The position numbers were made by a program, and so were the translations under genes. A stretch of 64,000 bases of DNA, taken from Mycobacterium deserti (GTDB taxonomy: Bacteria; Actinomycetota; Actinomycetes; Mycobacteriales; Mycobacteriaceae). How positions within the stretch are numbered: the first letter of the stretch is position 1; each line of letters starts with the position of its first letter. Below are positions 11,040 through 18,716 of this stretch, one piece after another. Under the pieces are notes generated by a model, which made no database searches, was not told where the DNA came from, and worked only from the letters and a program-made list of their open reading frames with translations. The stretch lies in contig NZ_JAODWD010000002.1 of NCBI RefSeq assembly GCF_025345615.1, forward strand, positions 372,001-436,000, read 5' to 3'.

Positions 11040-12617
11040 TTAGCGCACCGAAATCGCCGAGTAGCGGCGGCCGCGGGGGTCTCGTTCCCACAGCACGCCG
11101 TCGCCGGCGGTGACGCCCTCCTGGATGAGCGCGCGCTTGAGGATCTTGTTGGTCGCGGTTTGGGGCAGTGCCTCGTTGATCCGCACGTAGCGCGGCCACG
11201 CTTTCGGTGACAGGTCAGGCTGTTCGGCGAGGAATTCCTCGAACCGTTCCGGCGTGACCGCCTCGTGAAGGACGACAGCCGCCATCACCTGGTCACCGAC
11301 ATGCTCGTCCGGCACGGCGTACACCGCGACGAGGTTGACCTGCGGCAGCCGCTGCAGAATCCGCTCGATCGGTCCCGCCGCGAGGTTCTCCCCGTCGACT
11401 CGCATCCAGTCCGCCGTTCGGCCCGCCAGGTAGATCCAGCCGTCGGCGTCCTTGTACGCCAGGTCGCCTGACCAGTACATGCCGTGACGCATCCGCTCGT
11501 CGGTGGCGGCCTGGTCGTTGTAATACCCGGTGAATCCGCCGACGCCGTACGTGTTGACCAGCTCGCCGACGGCGTCGTCGAAGTTCGCCAGCGCACCGTG
11601 CTCGTCGAAAACCGCTGTCGCACATTCGGTCACGGTGTCGGCGTGGTAGACGCTGACCCCCGGGTAGCCCTTGCCGATCGATCCCGGTGGGCACCCGTCC
11701 TCCCGCATCACCACGACGGCGAACTCGCTCGACCCGAAGCTGTCCACCACCCGGCAAGCGAACCGCTTCGCGAACAGCTCGATGTCGCGCTCGGTGGCCT
11801 CGTTGCCGAACGCCGCCCGCAACGTGTTGTCCGCGTCGTCGGGCTGCTCGGGTGTCGCCAGCACCAACGCCAGAGGCTTGCCGACGTAGTTCATGTACGT
11901 GGCCCGGTAGTGCCGGATGTCGTCGAGGAACCGTGTCGGGCTGAACTTGGTCGGCACCATCGCCGCCCCGCACGCGATCGCAACGGCCCAACCGGCGGCC
12001 ACACCGTTGGAGTGGAACAGCGGCATCGACAGGTAGCACACGTCGTCGGCGGTGAGCTCGAACCGGTCGACCAGGCTGGCGCCGCACAGCACCGCCATCG
12101 CGTGCGCAAACCGCACCGCCTTCGGATCGCCGCTGGTGCCCGACGTGAAGAGCATCAGCACCGGGTCCATTCCGCCCACTTCACGATGCGGGACAAGCGG
12201 TTTCGCCCCGCCGAGGGCATCCTGGTACGCAGGGTCGTCGACGGCGATCACTGCCGCCCCGCCGAGGTCGAGTCCGTCGAGCAGCGGTAGGTGTTCGGCG
12301 TTGACGAGTACCATTTGGCAGTCGGCTCGGCGGATGTCGGCGGCCAGGCCGTCACCGCGGCGCGTGGTGTTGATGCCGCACAGGGTGTACCCGCCGAGCG
12401 CCGCCGCCGCCATCGACCGCAGCATCGCGGGGGTGTTGCCCAGCAGCGCTCCGACATGCAGTGGAAGCGACGCGTCGGCGAGGGCGATCACCGCCGACGC
12501 CTCCGCCGCCGCCTCTGCCAGGTGCTCGCGCCACGTCCACGTCCGATCGCCGTGCATCACCGCGACGCCGTCGTCGTCCATCCGGGTACGCAGCAGCTGC
12601 TGCACGGTCTCAATCAT
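11040..12617 (-). CDS. Acyl-CoA synthetase, FadD17-like
   Basis: 525 residues. AMP-forming P-loop LFTSGTSGDPKAV; then MPLFHSNGV, YVGKPL, the WSGDLAYKDADGW block, RVDGENL, and a C-terminal TNKILKR with the adenylation Lys. Several stretches resemble FadD17 (Rv3506), described as activating steroid side-chain acids. Last gene of the overlapping operon; its ATG overlaps the end of the DUF35 gene by 8 bp. Likely role: ATP-dependent CoA thioester formation on a sterol side-chain carboxylate made by the P450. Which chain length it takes is unknown. Confidence 0.88.
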   Translation of the reverse strand: MIETVQQLLRTRMDDDGVAVMHGDRTWTWREHLAEAAAEASAVIALADASLPLHVGALLGNTPAMLRSMAAAALGGYTLCGINTTRRGDGLAADIRRADCQMVLVNAEHLPLLDGLDLGGAAVIAVDDPAYQDALGGAKPLVPHREVGGMDPVLMLFTSGTSGDPKAVRFAHAMAVLCGASLVDRFELTADDVCYLSMPLFHSNGVAAGWAVAIACGAAMVPTKFSPTRFLDDIRHYRATYMNYVGKPLALVLATPEQPDDADNTLRAAFGNEATERDIELFAKRFACRVVDSFGSSEFAVVVMREDGCPPGSIGKGYPGVSVYHADTVTECATAVFDEHGALANFDDAVGELVNTYGVGGFTGYYNDQAATDERMRHGMYWSGDLAYKDADGWIYLAGRTADWMRVDGENLAAGPIERILQRLPQVNLVAVYAVPDEHVGDQVMAAVVLHEAVTPERFEEFLAEQPDLSPKAWPRYVRINEALPQTATNKILKRALIQEGVTAGDGVLWERDPRGRRYSAISVR

Positions 12618-13014
12618 GGTTGCCCGGCCGGTAGCGCAGCAGCGTCATTCCGTCTTCGTCGCAGAACACCGGCGCGACCCGCATGCCGATGCGAATGTCC
12701 TCGGGTTCGACGTCGACGAGTTCTGTGCTCACCCGCGGACCGACGTCCCACTCGACGACCGCCAGCAGCTGCGGCATCTTCTCCACCCACGACGGGCCGG
12801 TCGGGCGGCGCGCCACCGTGAACGTGTATAGCGTTCCGGCGCCGTCGATCTCGCGCCACTCCAGGTCGTCGGCCAACGTACCCGGCGTGAGTGTGCGCGG
12901 ATAAAACACGTAGCGGTCCGCCGACGGCGAGTACTGGATCAGGATCCGGCGTTCGCGCAACGCCTCCCAGAACGGCTGCGACACCGGCGTCGGCTCGGGC
13001 ATCGGCGCGCTCAT
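12610..13014 (-). CDS. DUF35 OB-fold protein lacking the zinc-ribbon cysteines
   Basis: 134 residues. The C-terminal half (DLEWREIDGAGTLYTFTVA to EPEDIRIGMRVAPVF) is a DUF35 OB-fold. The N-terminal part WEALRERRILIQY..YVFYPRTLTPG sits where a CxxC...CxxC zinc ribbon is usual, but no cysteine is present there; the only Cys is near residue 116. In the M. tuberculosis igr operon a DUF35 domain is fused to ChsH2 and binds the aldolase Ltp2. Here it is a separate protein directly downstream of, and overlapping, the Ltp gene. Likely role: partner of the aldolase. Confidence 0.85.
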   Translation of the reverse strand: MSAPMPEPTPVSQPFWEALRERRILIQYSPSADRYVFYPRTLTPGTLADDLEWREIDGAGTLYTFTVARRPTGPSWVEKMPQLLAVVEWDVGPRVSTELVDVEPEDIRIGMRVAPVFCDEDGMTLLRYRPGNHD

Positions 13015-14216
13015 CAGTCACCGCCCAGGATCAGTGCGACCTGCTCGCTCATGATGCCGCCGGTGCCGCTGACGAACGCGGTATTGCAGTCGCCCACCTG
13101 CGCCTCGCCGGCGCGGCCCATCACCTGGCGGGCGCCGTCGACCACATGGTGCATGCCCCCCGCCATCCCGGCCTGTCCGTACGACAGTTGGCCGCCTGCG
13201 GTGTTGAGGGGGAAGTCGCCGCGGAACGTCAGGTCGTGCTCCGTCAGCCACGTCATTCCGGAACCCTTGGCGCAGAAGCCAGCGTCCTCCAACGTCATCA
13301 ACACAGTGATGGTGTAGCAGTCGTAGATCGACGCCATGTCGATGTCGGAGCGCTGAAGCCCCGCCATCGCGAACGCCCGCTCCGCGGCGCGCGCGATCGG
13401 CGTGCGCATGAGGTCGTCGGCGTAGGTCGGTGTCTTGAACCCGATGTGCTCGCCGAAGCCCTTGATCCACACCGGACGATGGCGGGCACGCCGTGCGACG
13501 TCGGCATTCGCGATGAGCACACCCGTGCCGCCCTGCACGCGCATCACCGTCTCCAGCATGTGGATCGGGTCGGCGATCACCGGGCTGCTGAGCACGTCGT
13601 CGACGGTGATCGGCTTGCCGTGGAACACCGCGCCGGGATGCGCGCACGCGTTCTCCCGCTGCTGAACCGCGATCCGCGCTAATGCTGCTGCGTCGTAGCC
13701 GAATTCGTACGCGTAGCGCTGCGCGATCTGTGCGTAGGGGCCGTTCTGACCGACGTTGCCGTAGGGGATCTCGAACTCCGCCTGCGGCGAGCCGTAGTTG
13801 TTGCTCGACGCTCCGTACCAGCCGAGGGTGCGGCCGGGCTTCGACTCCGAGCGCGGGATCTCCGTCGACCCGGGCACGACCGCGAGCACCGCGTCGCACA
13901 AGCCCAGCTCCACCGCCGCCGCGGCGCGCCACACCATGCCCGCCGCCGTCGCGCCGCCGAGGTCGACGCGGTCTCCGAAGTCGAGTGGCAATCCGAGGTA
14001 CTCCGACAGCGTGGCCGGCGCGAACATGTCCGACTCGGCGACCCCGTGCGTCGAAAGGCCGTTCACCACAGCCGGATCCACTCCGGCGTCCTCGACGACC
14101 ATCTTTGCCAGCCGCGCGTACTGGTCCAGCGTGAAGCTCGGCGGCGCGCTTTGGCGCTTCTCGGCGGGCAACTCCGCGATGCCGACGATCGCCGCGTCGC
14201 CCCGTAGCCCCGTCAC
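13014..14216 (-). CDS. Thiolase-fold lipid-transfer protein (Ltp/SCP-x), probable steroid side-chain retro-aldolase
   Basis: 400 residues of thiolase fold. The thiolase Cys near GGATAAG (residues 88-94) is absent. Instead there are Tyr residues in YDCY (298-301) and GGQLSYGQ (Tyr346), positions that match the catalytic tyrosines reported for the retro-aldolase Ltp2 (Rv3540c). Ltp2 cleaves the beta-hydroxyacyl-CoA of the C22 steroid side chain, releasing propionyl-CoA. It is flanked by a DUF35 gene and a MaoC gene with 1-4 bp overlaps, the same logic as igr. An Ltp3/Ltp4-type role on C24-branched sterols is possible. Confidence 0.85.
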   Translation of the reverse strand: MTGLRGDAAIVGIAELPAEKRQSAPPSFTLDQYARLAKMVVEDAGVDPAVVNGLSTHGVAESDMFAPATLSEYLGLPLDFGDRVDLGGATAAGMVWRAAAAVELGLCDAVLAVVPGSTEIPRSESKPGRTLGWYGASSNNYGSPQAEFEIPYGNVGQNGPYAQIAQRYAYEFGYDAAALARIAVQQRENACAHPGAVFHGKPITVDDVLSSPVIADPIHMLETVMRVQGGTGVLIANADVARRARHRPVWIKGFGEHIGFKTPTYADDLMRTPIARAAERAFAMAGLQRSDIDMASIYDCYTITVLMTLEDAGFCAKGSGMTWLTEHDLTFRGDFPLNTAGGQLSYGQAGMAGGMHHVVDGARQVMGRAGEAQVGDCNTAFVSGTGGIMSEQVALILGGD

Positions 14217-14635
14217 GCCGAGTCCCGCAGTGGCAGGGCGACGGTCGCGGTGCCCGGCATCAGCACGGCGTCGCCGCGCTTGCAGAAGATGTCGAGGTCG
14301 ACCAGCGCACCGTCGCGCTTCCCGGTGACGACGCCCCCGAACGTCAGCGCCTGACCCGGATACGCGATCGCGCGGTTCTGAACGGAGAACGCGACGAGCC
14401 GCCCCGCGCCGCCGATCCAGTCGGTCAACGCCCGGGACAGCAGCGCAGCCTGCAGCGGCCCCTGGACGAGCACGTTGTCGTAACCTTCGGTGCCGCGGGC
14501 CCAGTCCTTGTCGTAGTGGATGCGGTGTCCGTTGTAGGTGGCGGCGCTGAAGAAGAACATCTGCGTCTCGTCGACGGTCACGGTCAGCGCGGGGATGACG
14601 TAGCCGGGCTCGACGTCGTCGAAGTGCGGATTCAT
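14213..14635 (-). CDS. MaoC-like enoyl-CoA hydratase subunit (ChsH1-like)
   Basis: 140 residues, one hot-dog domain. The active-site segment reads FFSAATYNGHRIHYD (about residues 27-41). The N-x-H-R-I-H arrangement is common in this hydratase subgroup and supplies the catalytic His. VQGPLQAALL is the typical following helix. It overlaps the gene on each side by 4 bp. With the adjacent partner at 14632-15132 it should form a two-chain double hot-dog hydratase for the enoyl-CoA made by the FadE pair. Confidence 0.85.
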   Translation of the reverse strand: MNPHFDDVEPGYVIPALTVTVDETQMFFFSAATYNGHRIHYDKDWARGTEGYDNVLVQGPLQAALLSRALTDWIGGAGRLVAFSVQNRAIAYPGQALTFGGVVTGKRDGALVDLDIFCKRGDAVLMPGTATVALPLRDSA

Positions 14636-15132
14636 GCGGGCCTGGCGATCATCGATGTCGACGCTTCGGCGAGAATTGCCCCGTGTTGATTACGGTACTC
14701 GGCACGCCACGTCACGAGCACGAATCTGCCCGACCTGCCGTCCTTTTCGACGATCGACTCGACGGTGCGCGTCATCTCGACGTCGTCGCCGTGGTAGGCG
14801 GGCAGGTGGAATGTCGTGCTCTCGCCGCCTGCCATTCTGCGCGGCGCCTTCGGGAACGCCAGGCTGCCGGTGACCGCCCCAGACGACCCGTCCGCCCGCA
14901 GATCACCGAGCGCCGCCACGTCGAGGATCGCGTACTGCAGAAACAGCGGTGGGCAGATGATGTCGCGGTAGCCGTGCTGCCGGGCGTAGTCGGCGTCGAA
15001 CCACAGCGGGTTGTGGTCCCCGACCGCTGCGGCCCAGCGCTGCCAGTCGCGGCGGTAGACCTCTCCGGTGGCGACGGCCACGACCGTGCCGATCTTGGCG
15101 AGCGAGTCCTCGTCGAGAAGGCTCTGCGTCAT
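14632..15132 (-). CDS. MaoC-like N-terminal hot-dog domain protein (ChsH2 N-domain-like)
   Basis: 166 residues from ATG 15132, fixed by the ATGA overlap with the upstream FadE stop. GDHNPLWFDADYAR aligns with hydratase motifs, but the catalytic His position is Trp, as in the structural half of heteromeric hydratases. IICPPLFLQY follows. In M. tuberculosis the corresponding ChsH2 chain carries a C-terminal DUF35 domain; here that domain is a separate gene (12610-13014). Expected role: non-catalytic partner of the 14213-14635 hydratase. The frame is open further upstream, but that is the shadow of fadE. Confidence 0.82.
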   Translation of the reverse strand: MTQSLLDEDSLAKIGTVVAVATGEVYRRDWQRWAAAVGDHNPLWFDADYARQHGYRDIICPPLFLQYAILDVAALGDLRADGSSGAVTGSLAFPKAPRRMAGGESTTFHLPAYHGDDVEMTRTVESIVEKDGRSGRFVLVTWRAEYRNQHGAILAEASTSMIARPA

Positions 15133-16142
15133 TCCGTCCAGTTCATCTCCTCCTCGAGCCATGCAGCGGCGATGTCGGCACCGCCGCCCACGGTCGACAG
15201 CACACGCGCACGTTCCGAGAACAGGTGCAGGCCGGTCTCGACGACGTAGCCCATGCCGCCGTGCAGTTGATGCGCGTCGAGCGTGATCTTCTTGACCTGG
15301 GCCGCGCGCATCCGCGCGATCGCGGTTTCCCGCGTCGCGGCACCGCCCTGCCCGATGCGGAACACCGCGGAGTGCGCCGCCAATCGTGCCGCGGCCAGCG
15401 CGATGTGCATGTCGGCGACGATGTGTTGCGCCGCCTGGAACGAGGCGATCGGCCTGCCGAACTGTTCGCGCACCGTGGTGTACTCGACGGTTCGGGCAAT
15501 CACCGCCTCCCCCACACCGGCCAAGTCCAGATTGTCGAGCGCCACAGTGGCATTGGCCGCGCGGCGCAACTGCAGATCGTCGACCGCCGACGGCTCGTCG
15601 ACCACGACATCGTCGAAGCGGACTGTGAACGCAGGGAACCCGCCCATCAAGGGCACGGGCTCGATCGCGATGCCGGACGCTGCGGTGTCGACGGCCACGA
15701 CACCTGCGTCGGTGGTGGTGACGATCACCTCTGCCACGTCGGCGTCGGCGACGACCTTCGCGACGCCGTTGACGCGCCAACCCTCGACGTCGCGGGACGC
15801 CCGCAGCAGCGGCGTCACGTCGGACGCGTCGCGTGGGTCGAACAGTGCATACGTGCCGCGTGCCTCGCCGATCGTCAGCCGCGGCAGCCAATCCTCGCCG
15901 ACACCCAGCCACGAACACGCCAACGTCGCGTGCAGCGTGCTGCGGACCGCGCTGGGGCACAGGGCTCTTCCCGCTTCGACACAGAAGATGCCCACATCGC
16001 TGAGGCTGCCGTCGCCCAGCAGCCCGAACACGCCGGCGTCGGCCAACGCCTTCCACTGCGCGTCTGGCTCGAGTTCGGCTGCCAGCACGCTGCGGCACAT
16101 CGCGGCCAAGTCGCGTTCGTCCTCATTCGGAATCACTCGCAC
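15129..16142 (-). CDS. Acyl-CoA dehydrogenase family, probable non-catalytic FadE subunit
   Basis: 337 residues from GTG 16142 (a second GTG two codons on is possible). The fold signature at the end is QLHGGMGYVVETGLHLF; YTTVREQFGRPIASFQAAQH is the usual helix. Neither classical catalytic Glu is present: the helix-G site reads VALDNLDLAGVGEAV and there is no YEGT at the C-terminus. Steroid FadE enzymes such as FadE26/27 and FadE28/29 are heterotetramers with one active chain, so this is likely the structural chain paired with the next gene. Confidence 0.83.
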   Translation of the reverse strand: MRVIPNEDERDLAAMCRSVLAAELEPDAQWKALADAGVFGLLGDGSLSDVGIFCVEAGRALCPSAVRSTLHATLACSWLGVGEDWLPRLTIGEARGTYALFDPRDASDVTPLLRASRDVEGWRVNGVAKVVADADVAEVIVTTTDAGVVAVDTAASGIAIEPVPLMGGFPAFTVRFDDVVVDEPSAVDDLQLRRAANATVALDNLDLAGVGEAVIARTVEYTTVREQFGRPIASFQAAQHIVADMHIALAAARLAAHSAVFRIGQGGAATRETAIARMRAAQVKKITLDAHQLHGGMGYVVETGLHLFSERARVLSTVGGGADIAAAWLEEEMNWTE

Positions 16143-16146
16143 GCGA

Positions 16147-17274
16147 TCACCGTCCGTACGACGGCATACGGTGACCGCGCTGGGCGATCACATCACGAAG
16201 GACTTCGTTGGTGCCACCGCCGAAGCGCATGAGCGGTGACACCCGGTACAGCCGCTCGAAGAAGTTGCCGACCCTTAGCCCGTCGGGTCCGAGCAGGTCG
16301 AGCGCGAGATCGGCGATGCGCTGGCGCAATTCGCTGGTGAAGACCTTCTCGACGCTCACCTCAACGGTCGGGATCCGACCGCTGTCGAGCAGCGAGGCGG
16401 CCTCGTAGCCCATCAGCATCGCGACCTCCAGATCGGCCTCGGCCTGGGCGAGTCGGCGACGGAATGCCGGGGCCGGACGTCCGGCAAGGGCAAGTAGGTC
16501 GTCAAGGGCCCGGCGCATGTCGCCTGCGTTGGTCAACGCGCCTCGCTCGTGGTCCAGCGCGCCGGTGATGTATGTCCAGCCGGCGTTCTCCTCGCCGATG
16601 AGGTTGGTCACCGGCACGCGCACGTCGCGGAAGAAGGTCTCGTTGGTGCGGTACCCCGACCAGGCGTATAGCGGATGGATCTCGATGCCCGGGCTGTCGA
16701 CGGGAACCATGAGCACCGAGATACCACGGTGCCGAGGCTTCTCGGGGTCGGTGCGCACGCACAGCCACTCGTGTGTGGACCGCTGGGCGCCGCTGTTCCA
16801 GATCTTCGACCCGTTGATCACCCACTCCTCGCCGTCGCGAATCGCCCGGGTACGCAGACTGGCCAGGTCGGTTCCCGCGTTCGGTTCGCTGTACCCGAGC
16901 GCGCAGACGATCTCGCCCCTGGCAATTCCGGGCAGGAATTCCAATTTGTTCTGCTCGGTGCCGTGGCGCATGATCACCGGCGCCACCGAAGTCACAGTCA
17001 GGTCGGGGCCTGGCACGCCGGCATATTCGAACTCGCGCATCAACAGGTGCTGGTGCATGGCGGTCAGGCCCAGCCCGCCGTACTCGGTCGGCCAGTTCAG
17101 TCCGAACCAGCCTTTCTCGCCGATCTTGCGGCGAAAGGCCGTGAGCTCGCCGCCCTGGTACTCGAGCCCGTGCTCGGCCATCTCCGCCCGTAGCGCCGGC
17201 GTGACGTTTGCCGTGAGGAACTGCCGTACTTCGGCCACCCAGGCTCGCTGCTCGTCGTCGAGCTCGAAATCCAC
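16147..17274 (-). CDS. Acyl-CoA dehydrogenase, probable catalytic FadE subunit
   Basis: 375 residues from GTG 17274 (VDFELDDEQRAWVAEVRQF). The frame is open further upstream to 17421, but the extra residues are unlike the family; no strong ribosome site helps. FAD and substrate motifs include CALGYSEPNAGTDLASL and INGSKIWNSGAQ. The catalytic Glu seems to be in ALDHERGALT (helix G, as in LCAD and IVD), while the C-terminal site reads FGGGTNEVL with Gly instead of Glu. First gene of the seven-gene operon; it should introduce the alpha-beta double bond in a steroid side-chain CoA ester. Confidence 0.85.
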   Translation of the reverse strand: MDFELDDEQRAWVAEVRQFLTANVTPALRAEMAEHGLEYQGGELTAFRRKIGEKGWFGLNWPTEYGGLGLTAMHQHLLMREFEYAGVPGPDLTVTSVAPVIMRHGTEQNKLEFLPGIARGEIVCALGYSEPNAGTDLASLRTRAIRDGEEWVINGSKIWNSGAQRSTHEWLCVRTDPEKPRHRGISVLMVPVDSPGIEIHPLYAWSGYRTNETFFRDVRVPVTNLIGEENAGWTYITGALDHERGALTNAGDMRRALDDLLALAGRPAPAFRRRLAQAEADLEVAMLMGYEAASLLDSGRIPTVEVSVEKVFTSELRQRIADLALDLLGPDGLRVGNFFERLYRVSPLMRFGGGTNEVLRDVIAQRGHRMPSYGR

Positions 17275-17458
17275 GAAGGAGACACTATCGAGAAGTTGTC
17301 TAGTCGGCGGCGAAACGGGCGCACGCTTCAAGAACAGCCCAGTGGGCGCGACCGAGATGGACTGCCGGCCAAGCCCGTGGCTCACCCCGGACACTTTCGT
17401 CCGCATACCGCGCGGCGTCACCGAAACACCCTCGGGTACAACGAAATCGCATCGGTGG

Positions 17459-17513
17459 TAGACTGATCTCGGATGTTATTCGTACATCCGCATCAAATGA
17501 GAGAAGTAAGTAG
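17459..17513 (+). promoter_or_regulatory. cspA1 promoter -10 and 5'-UTR hairpin
   Basis: A TAGACT -10-like hexamer (17459-17464) is followed after 5 nt by a perfect 7-bp stem CGGATGT/ACATCCG (17470-17476 with 17484-17490) and a 7-nt loop. A purine-rich leader then runs to the ATG at 17514. The same layout precedes cspA2. If transcription starts about 7 nt after the -10, the hairpin would lie at the very 5' end of the mRNA. No clear -35 is seen. Confidence 0.55.
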
Positions 17514-17551
17514 ATGACACAGGGAACTGTGAAATGGTTCAACGGCGACAA
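17502..17551 (+). repeat. 50-bp exact direct repeat (copy 1), cspA leader and start
   Basis: Positions 17502-17551 are identical to 28626-28675: 12 nt of leader and the first 38 nt of cspA coding sequence. The copies are 11,124 bp apart in the same orientation. They reflect paralogous cspA genes kept almost identical, and could serve as recombination substrates. Confidence 0.9.
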
Positions 17552-17717
17552 AGGCTTCGGCTTCATCGCTCCTGACGACGGCGCCAAGGATGTCTTCGTC
17601 CACTATTCCGAAATCAGCGGGGGCGGGTTTCGGTCGCTGGAGGAGAATCAGCGCGTTCAGTTCGAGGTCGAGCAGGGAGCCAGGGGCCCCCAGGCGGTAG
17701 GAGTCACGGCCGTCTGA
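17514..17717 (+). CDS. cspA: Cold-shock protein CspA (copy 1)
   Basis: 67 residues, standard Csp length: one OB-fold with the RNA-binding motifs KGFGFI and VFVHYS. It binds single-stranded RNA or DNA and works as an RNA chaperone. It differs from copy 2 (28638-28841) mainly at residues 19-24 and in the [10 protein letters not shown] loop. It has its own leader hairpin and a strong bidirectional terminator, so it is a monocistronic unit. The divergent neighbour upstream is the FadE operon. Confidence 0.97.
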   Translation: MTQGTVKWFNGDKGFGFIAPDDGAKDVFVHYSEISGGGFRSLEENQRVQFEVEQGARGPQAVGVTAV

Positions 17718-17734
17718 CAGACCTAAAAAGATGG

Positions 17735-17772
17735 TGGGCTGGTGCGGGTTTTCCGTACCAGCCCATTGTTTT
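17735..17772 (+). terminator. Rho-independent, bidirectional terminator of cspA1
   Basis: A 13-bp stem (17735-17747 pairing with 17753-17765, one G-U pair) with a 5-nt loop is followed by TTGTTTTA on the plus strand. On the minus strand the same stem is followed by ATCTTTTT, so it can also end the convergent micro-protein gene, whose stop is at 17771-17773. Canonical U-tailed terminators are uncommon in mycobacteria. Confidence 0.85.
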
Positions 17773-17911
17773 AGGTCCCTGAGGACGGCGCAGCGGACTG
17801 CCGTTGCGACGTATCGGAGAACTCCGGATTCTCGACCGGTTTCGACGAATCGCCGTTGTTCGGCTTGGGTTCCGGCTGCGGCGGGTGAGAGAACAGGTCG
17901 GATGACCTCAT
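17771..17911 (-). CDS. Micro-protein of the MxSxDLFSHP type (copy 1)
   Basis: 46 residues, beginning MRSSDLFSHPPQPEPKP, then polar and Pro/Ser-rich with no hydrophobic segment. AAGGA lies 9 nt before ATG 17911; a nearby ATG at 17918 is out of frame and too close to it. A paralogue (29459-29569) shares the start MxSxDLFSHP, then KP/EV/P and a later FSD. Both lie convergent to a cspA gene. It is likely disordered. I know no function; the recurrence beside cspA argues it is real. Confidence 0.72.
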   Translation of the reverse strand: MRSSDLFSHPPQPEPKPNNGDSSKPVENPEFSDTSQRQSAAPSSGT

Positions 17912-17990
17912 GAGGCATATTCCTTAAAGTGTGTGTGCGTTTCGACCCTGGGTCGGCTCGAAATACATTCCCCGGCGGGGGTTTCCTTGA

Positions 17991-18191
17991 TCAGCCGCCC
18001 CCGAAGAAGCGCTTCTTGGACTGTTTCTGGTCGCCGTCGACGTCCGTCCACTCCCCCGACGCGTAGCTGTGTGCCTCTTTGGCGCCGGTGCGAATGACGT
18101 CAAGCGAGCCGTCGTTGTGCTTGATGTACGAGTCGCCGAAACGCATGTACTTGTCGGTTTCTCCGCCGCGAAGCGTCACGGTGACTGTCAT
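17991..18191 (-). CDS. Small conserved hypothetical protein
   Basis: 66 residues, hydrophilic, beta-rich at first (TVTVTLRGGETDKYMRFGD) and ending in a basic KKRFFGGG tail. A very good ribosome site, GGAGG, sits 6 nt before ATG 18191. No family with known function recognised. It lies among stress-type genes on the same strand and is followed by the micro-protein. Confidence 0.75.
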   Translation of the reverse strand: MTVTVTLRGGETDKYMRFGDSYIKHNDGSLDVIRTGAKEAHSYASGEWTDVDGDQKQSKKRFFGGG

Positions 18192-18314
18192 GGTCGTACC
18201 TCCAGAAATGTGCCGGCAGTGAGCCGGAAGTGTGGTGGGCGAAAGGCCGTTCCTCGGTCGTCTCCACCTGTAATAGGGGTACCCGTTAATACCGACGCCA
18301 CGCCGAAAAGAACG

Positions 18315-18698
18315 TCACGAATCGGGATGCCGGATCGTCGCCGTCCGGAGTCGGCGGTTGTTCATCGGTTCCCGCGCTGACTTCTGGTGATCCAGTTGCC
18401 GAATCAGCTCGCGCTTGGCTCGTCCCAGGGCCCGAGTCACGTCCGGGTCGTCAGCCACCGCGACGAGCGGCGGGAAGCCGGGAAGACTGGTGCGCAGGGT
18501 GACGCGCTGCTCTTTGCCGTCGCGGTCCTGCAGCGTGACTTCGACATCCACATCACGCGGATCCCACCTGCCGAGGTGTGGCGCTAACGTCGACAACTCC
18601 TCCAGCACATGGGGACGCTCCTTCGCCGTGAAACCGGCGCCGACATGAACGATGCTCTCGTCGAGAGCAGCACGAACTTTGTCAGAGTTGTTCGTCAT
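18315..18698 (-). CDS. HPF/RaiA-like ribosome-associated protein
   Basis: 127 residues. VHVGAGFTAKERPHVLEELSTL, VDVEVTLQDRDGKEQRVTL and ALGRAKRELIRQLDHQKS give the beta-alpha-beta-beta-beta-alpha pattern of the sigma-54 modulation / ribosome hibernation family, short form without the C-terminal dimerisation domain. Homologues bind the 30S subunit and store inactive ribosomes. AAGGAG lies before ATG 18698. It sits 18 bp downstream of the GH130 gene, probably in that operon. Divergent from well-studied HPFs, so the role is inferred. Confidence 0.68.
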   Translation of the reverse strand: MTNNSDKVRAALDESIVHVGAGFTAKERPHVLEELSTLAPHLGRWDPRDVDVEVTLQDRDGKEQRVTLRTSLPGFPPLVAVADDPDVTRALGRAKRELIRQLDHQKSAREPMNNRRLRTATIRHPDS

Positions 18699-18716
18699 GG
18701 TCTTCTCCTTCTGCGA

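Noticed and set aside
14213-14635. Loss of catalytic Asp in the MaoC protein (Asn in TYNGHRIH)
   Set aside because: This N-x-H-R-I-H form is common in the hydratase subgroup, so it is not evidence of inactivation.
17275-17430. Possible KstR/KstR2-like operator upstream of the steroid operon
   Set aside because: I looked for TnnAACnnGTTnnA and AAGCAAG...CTTGCTT palindromes and found only imperfect halves.
17493-17918. Minus-strand 141-codon frame antisense to cspA1
   Set aside because: It covers cspA, its terminator and the micro-protein in another frame; the start is too close to the ribosome site used by the micro-protein.
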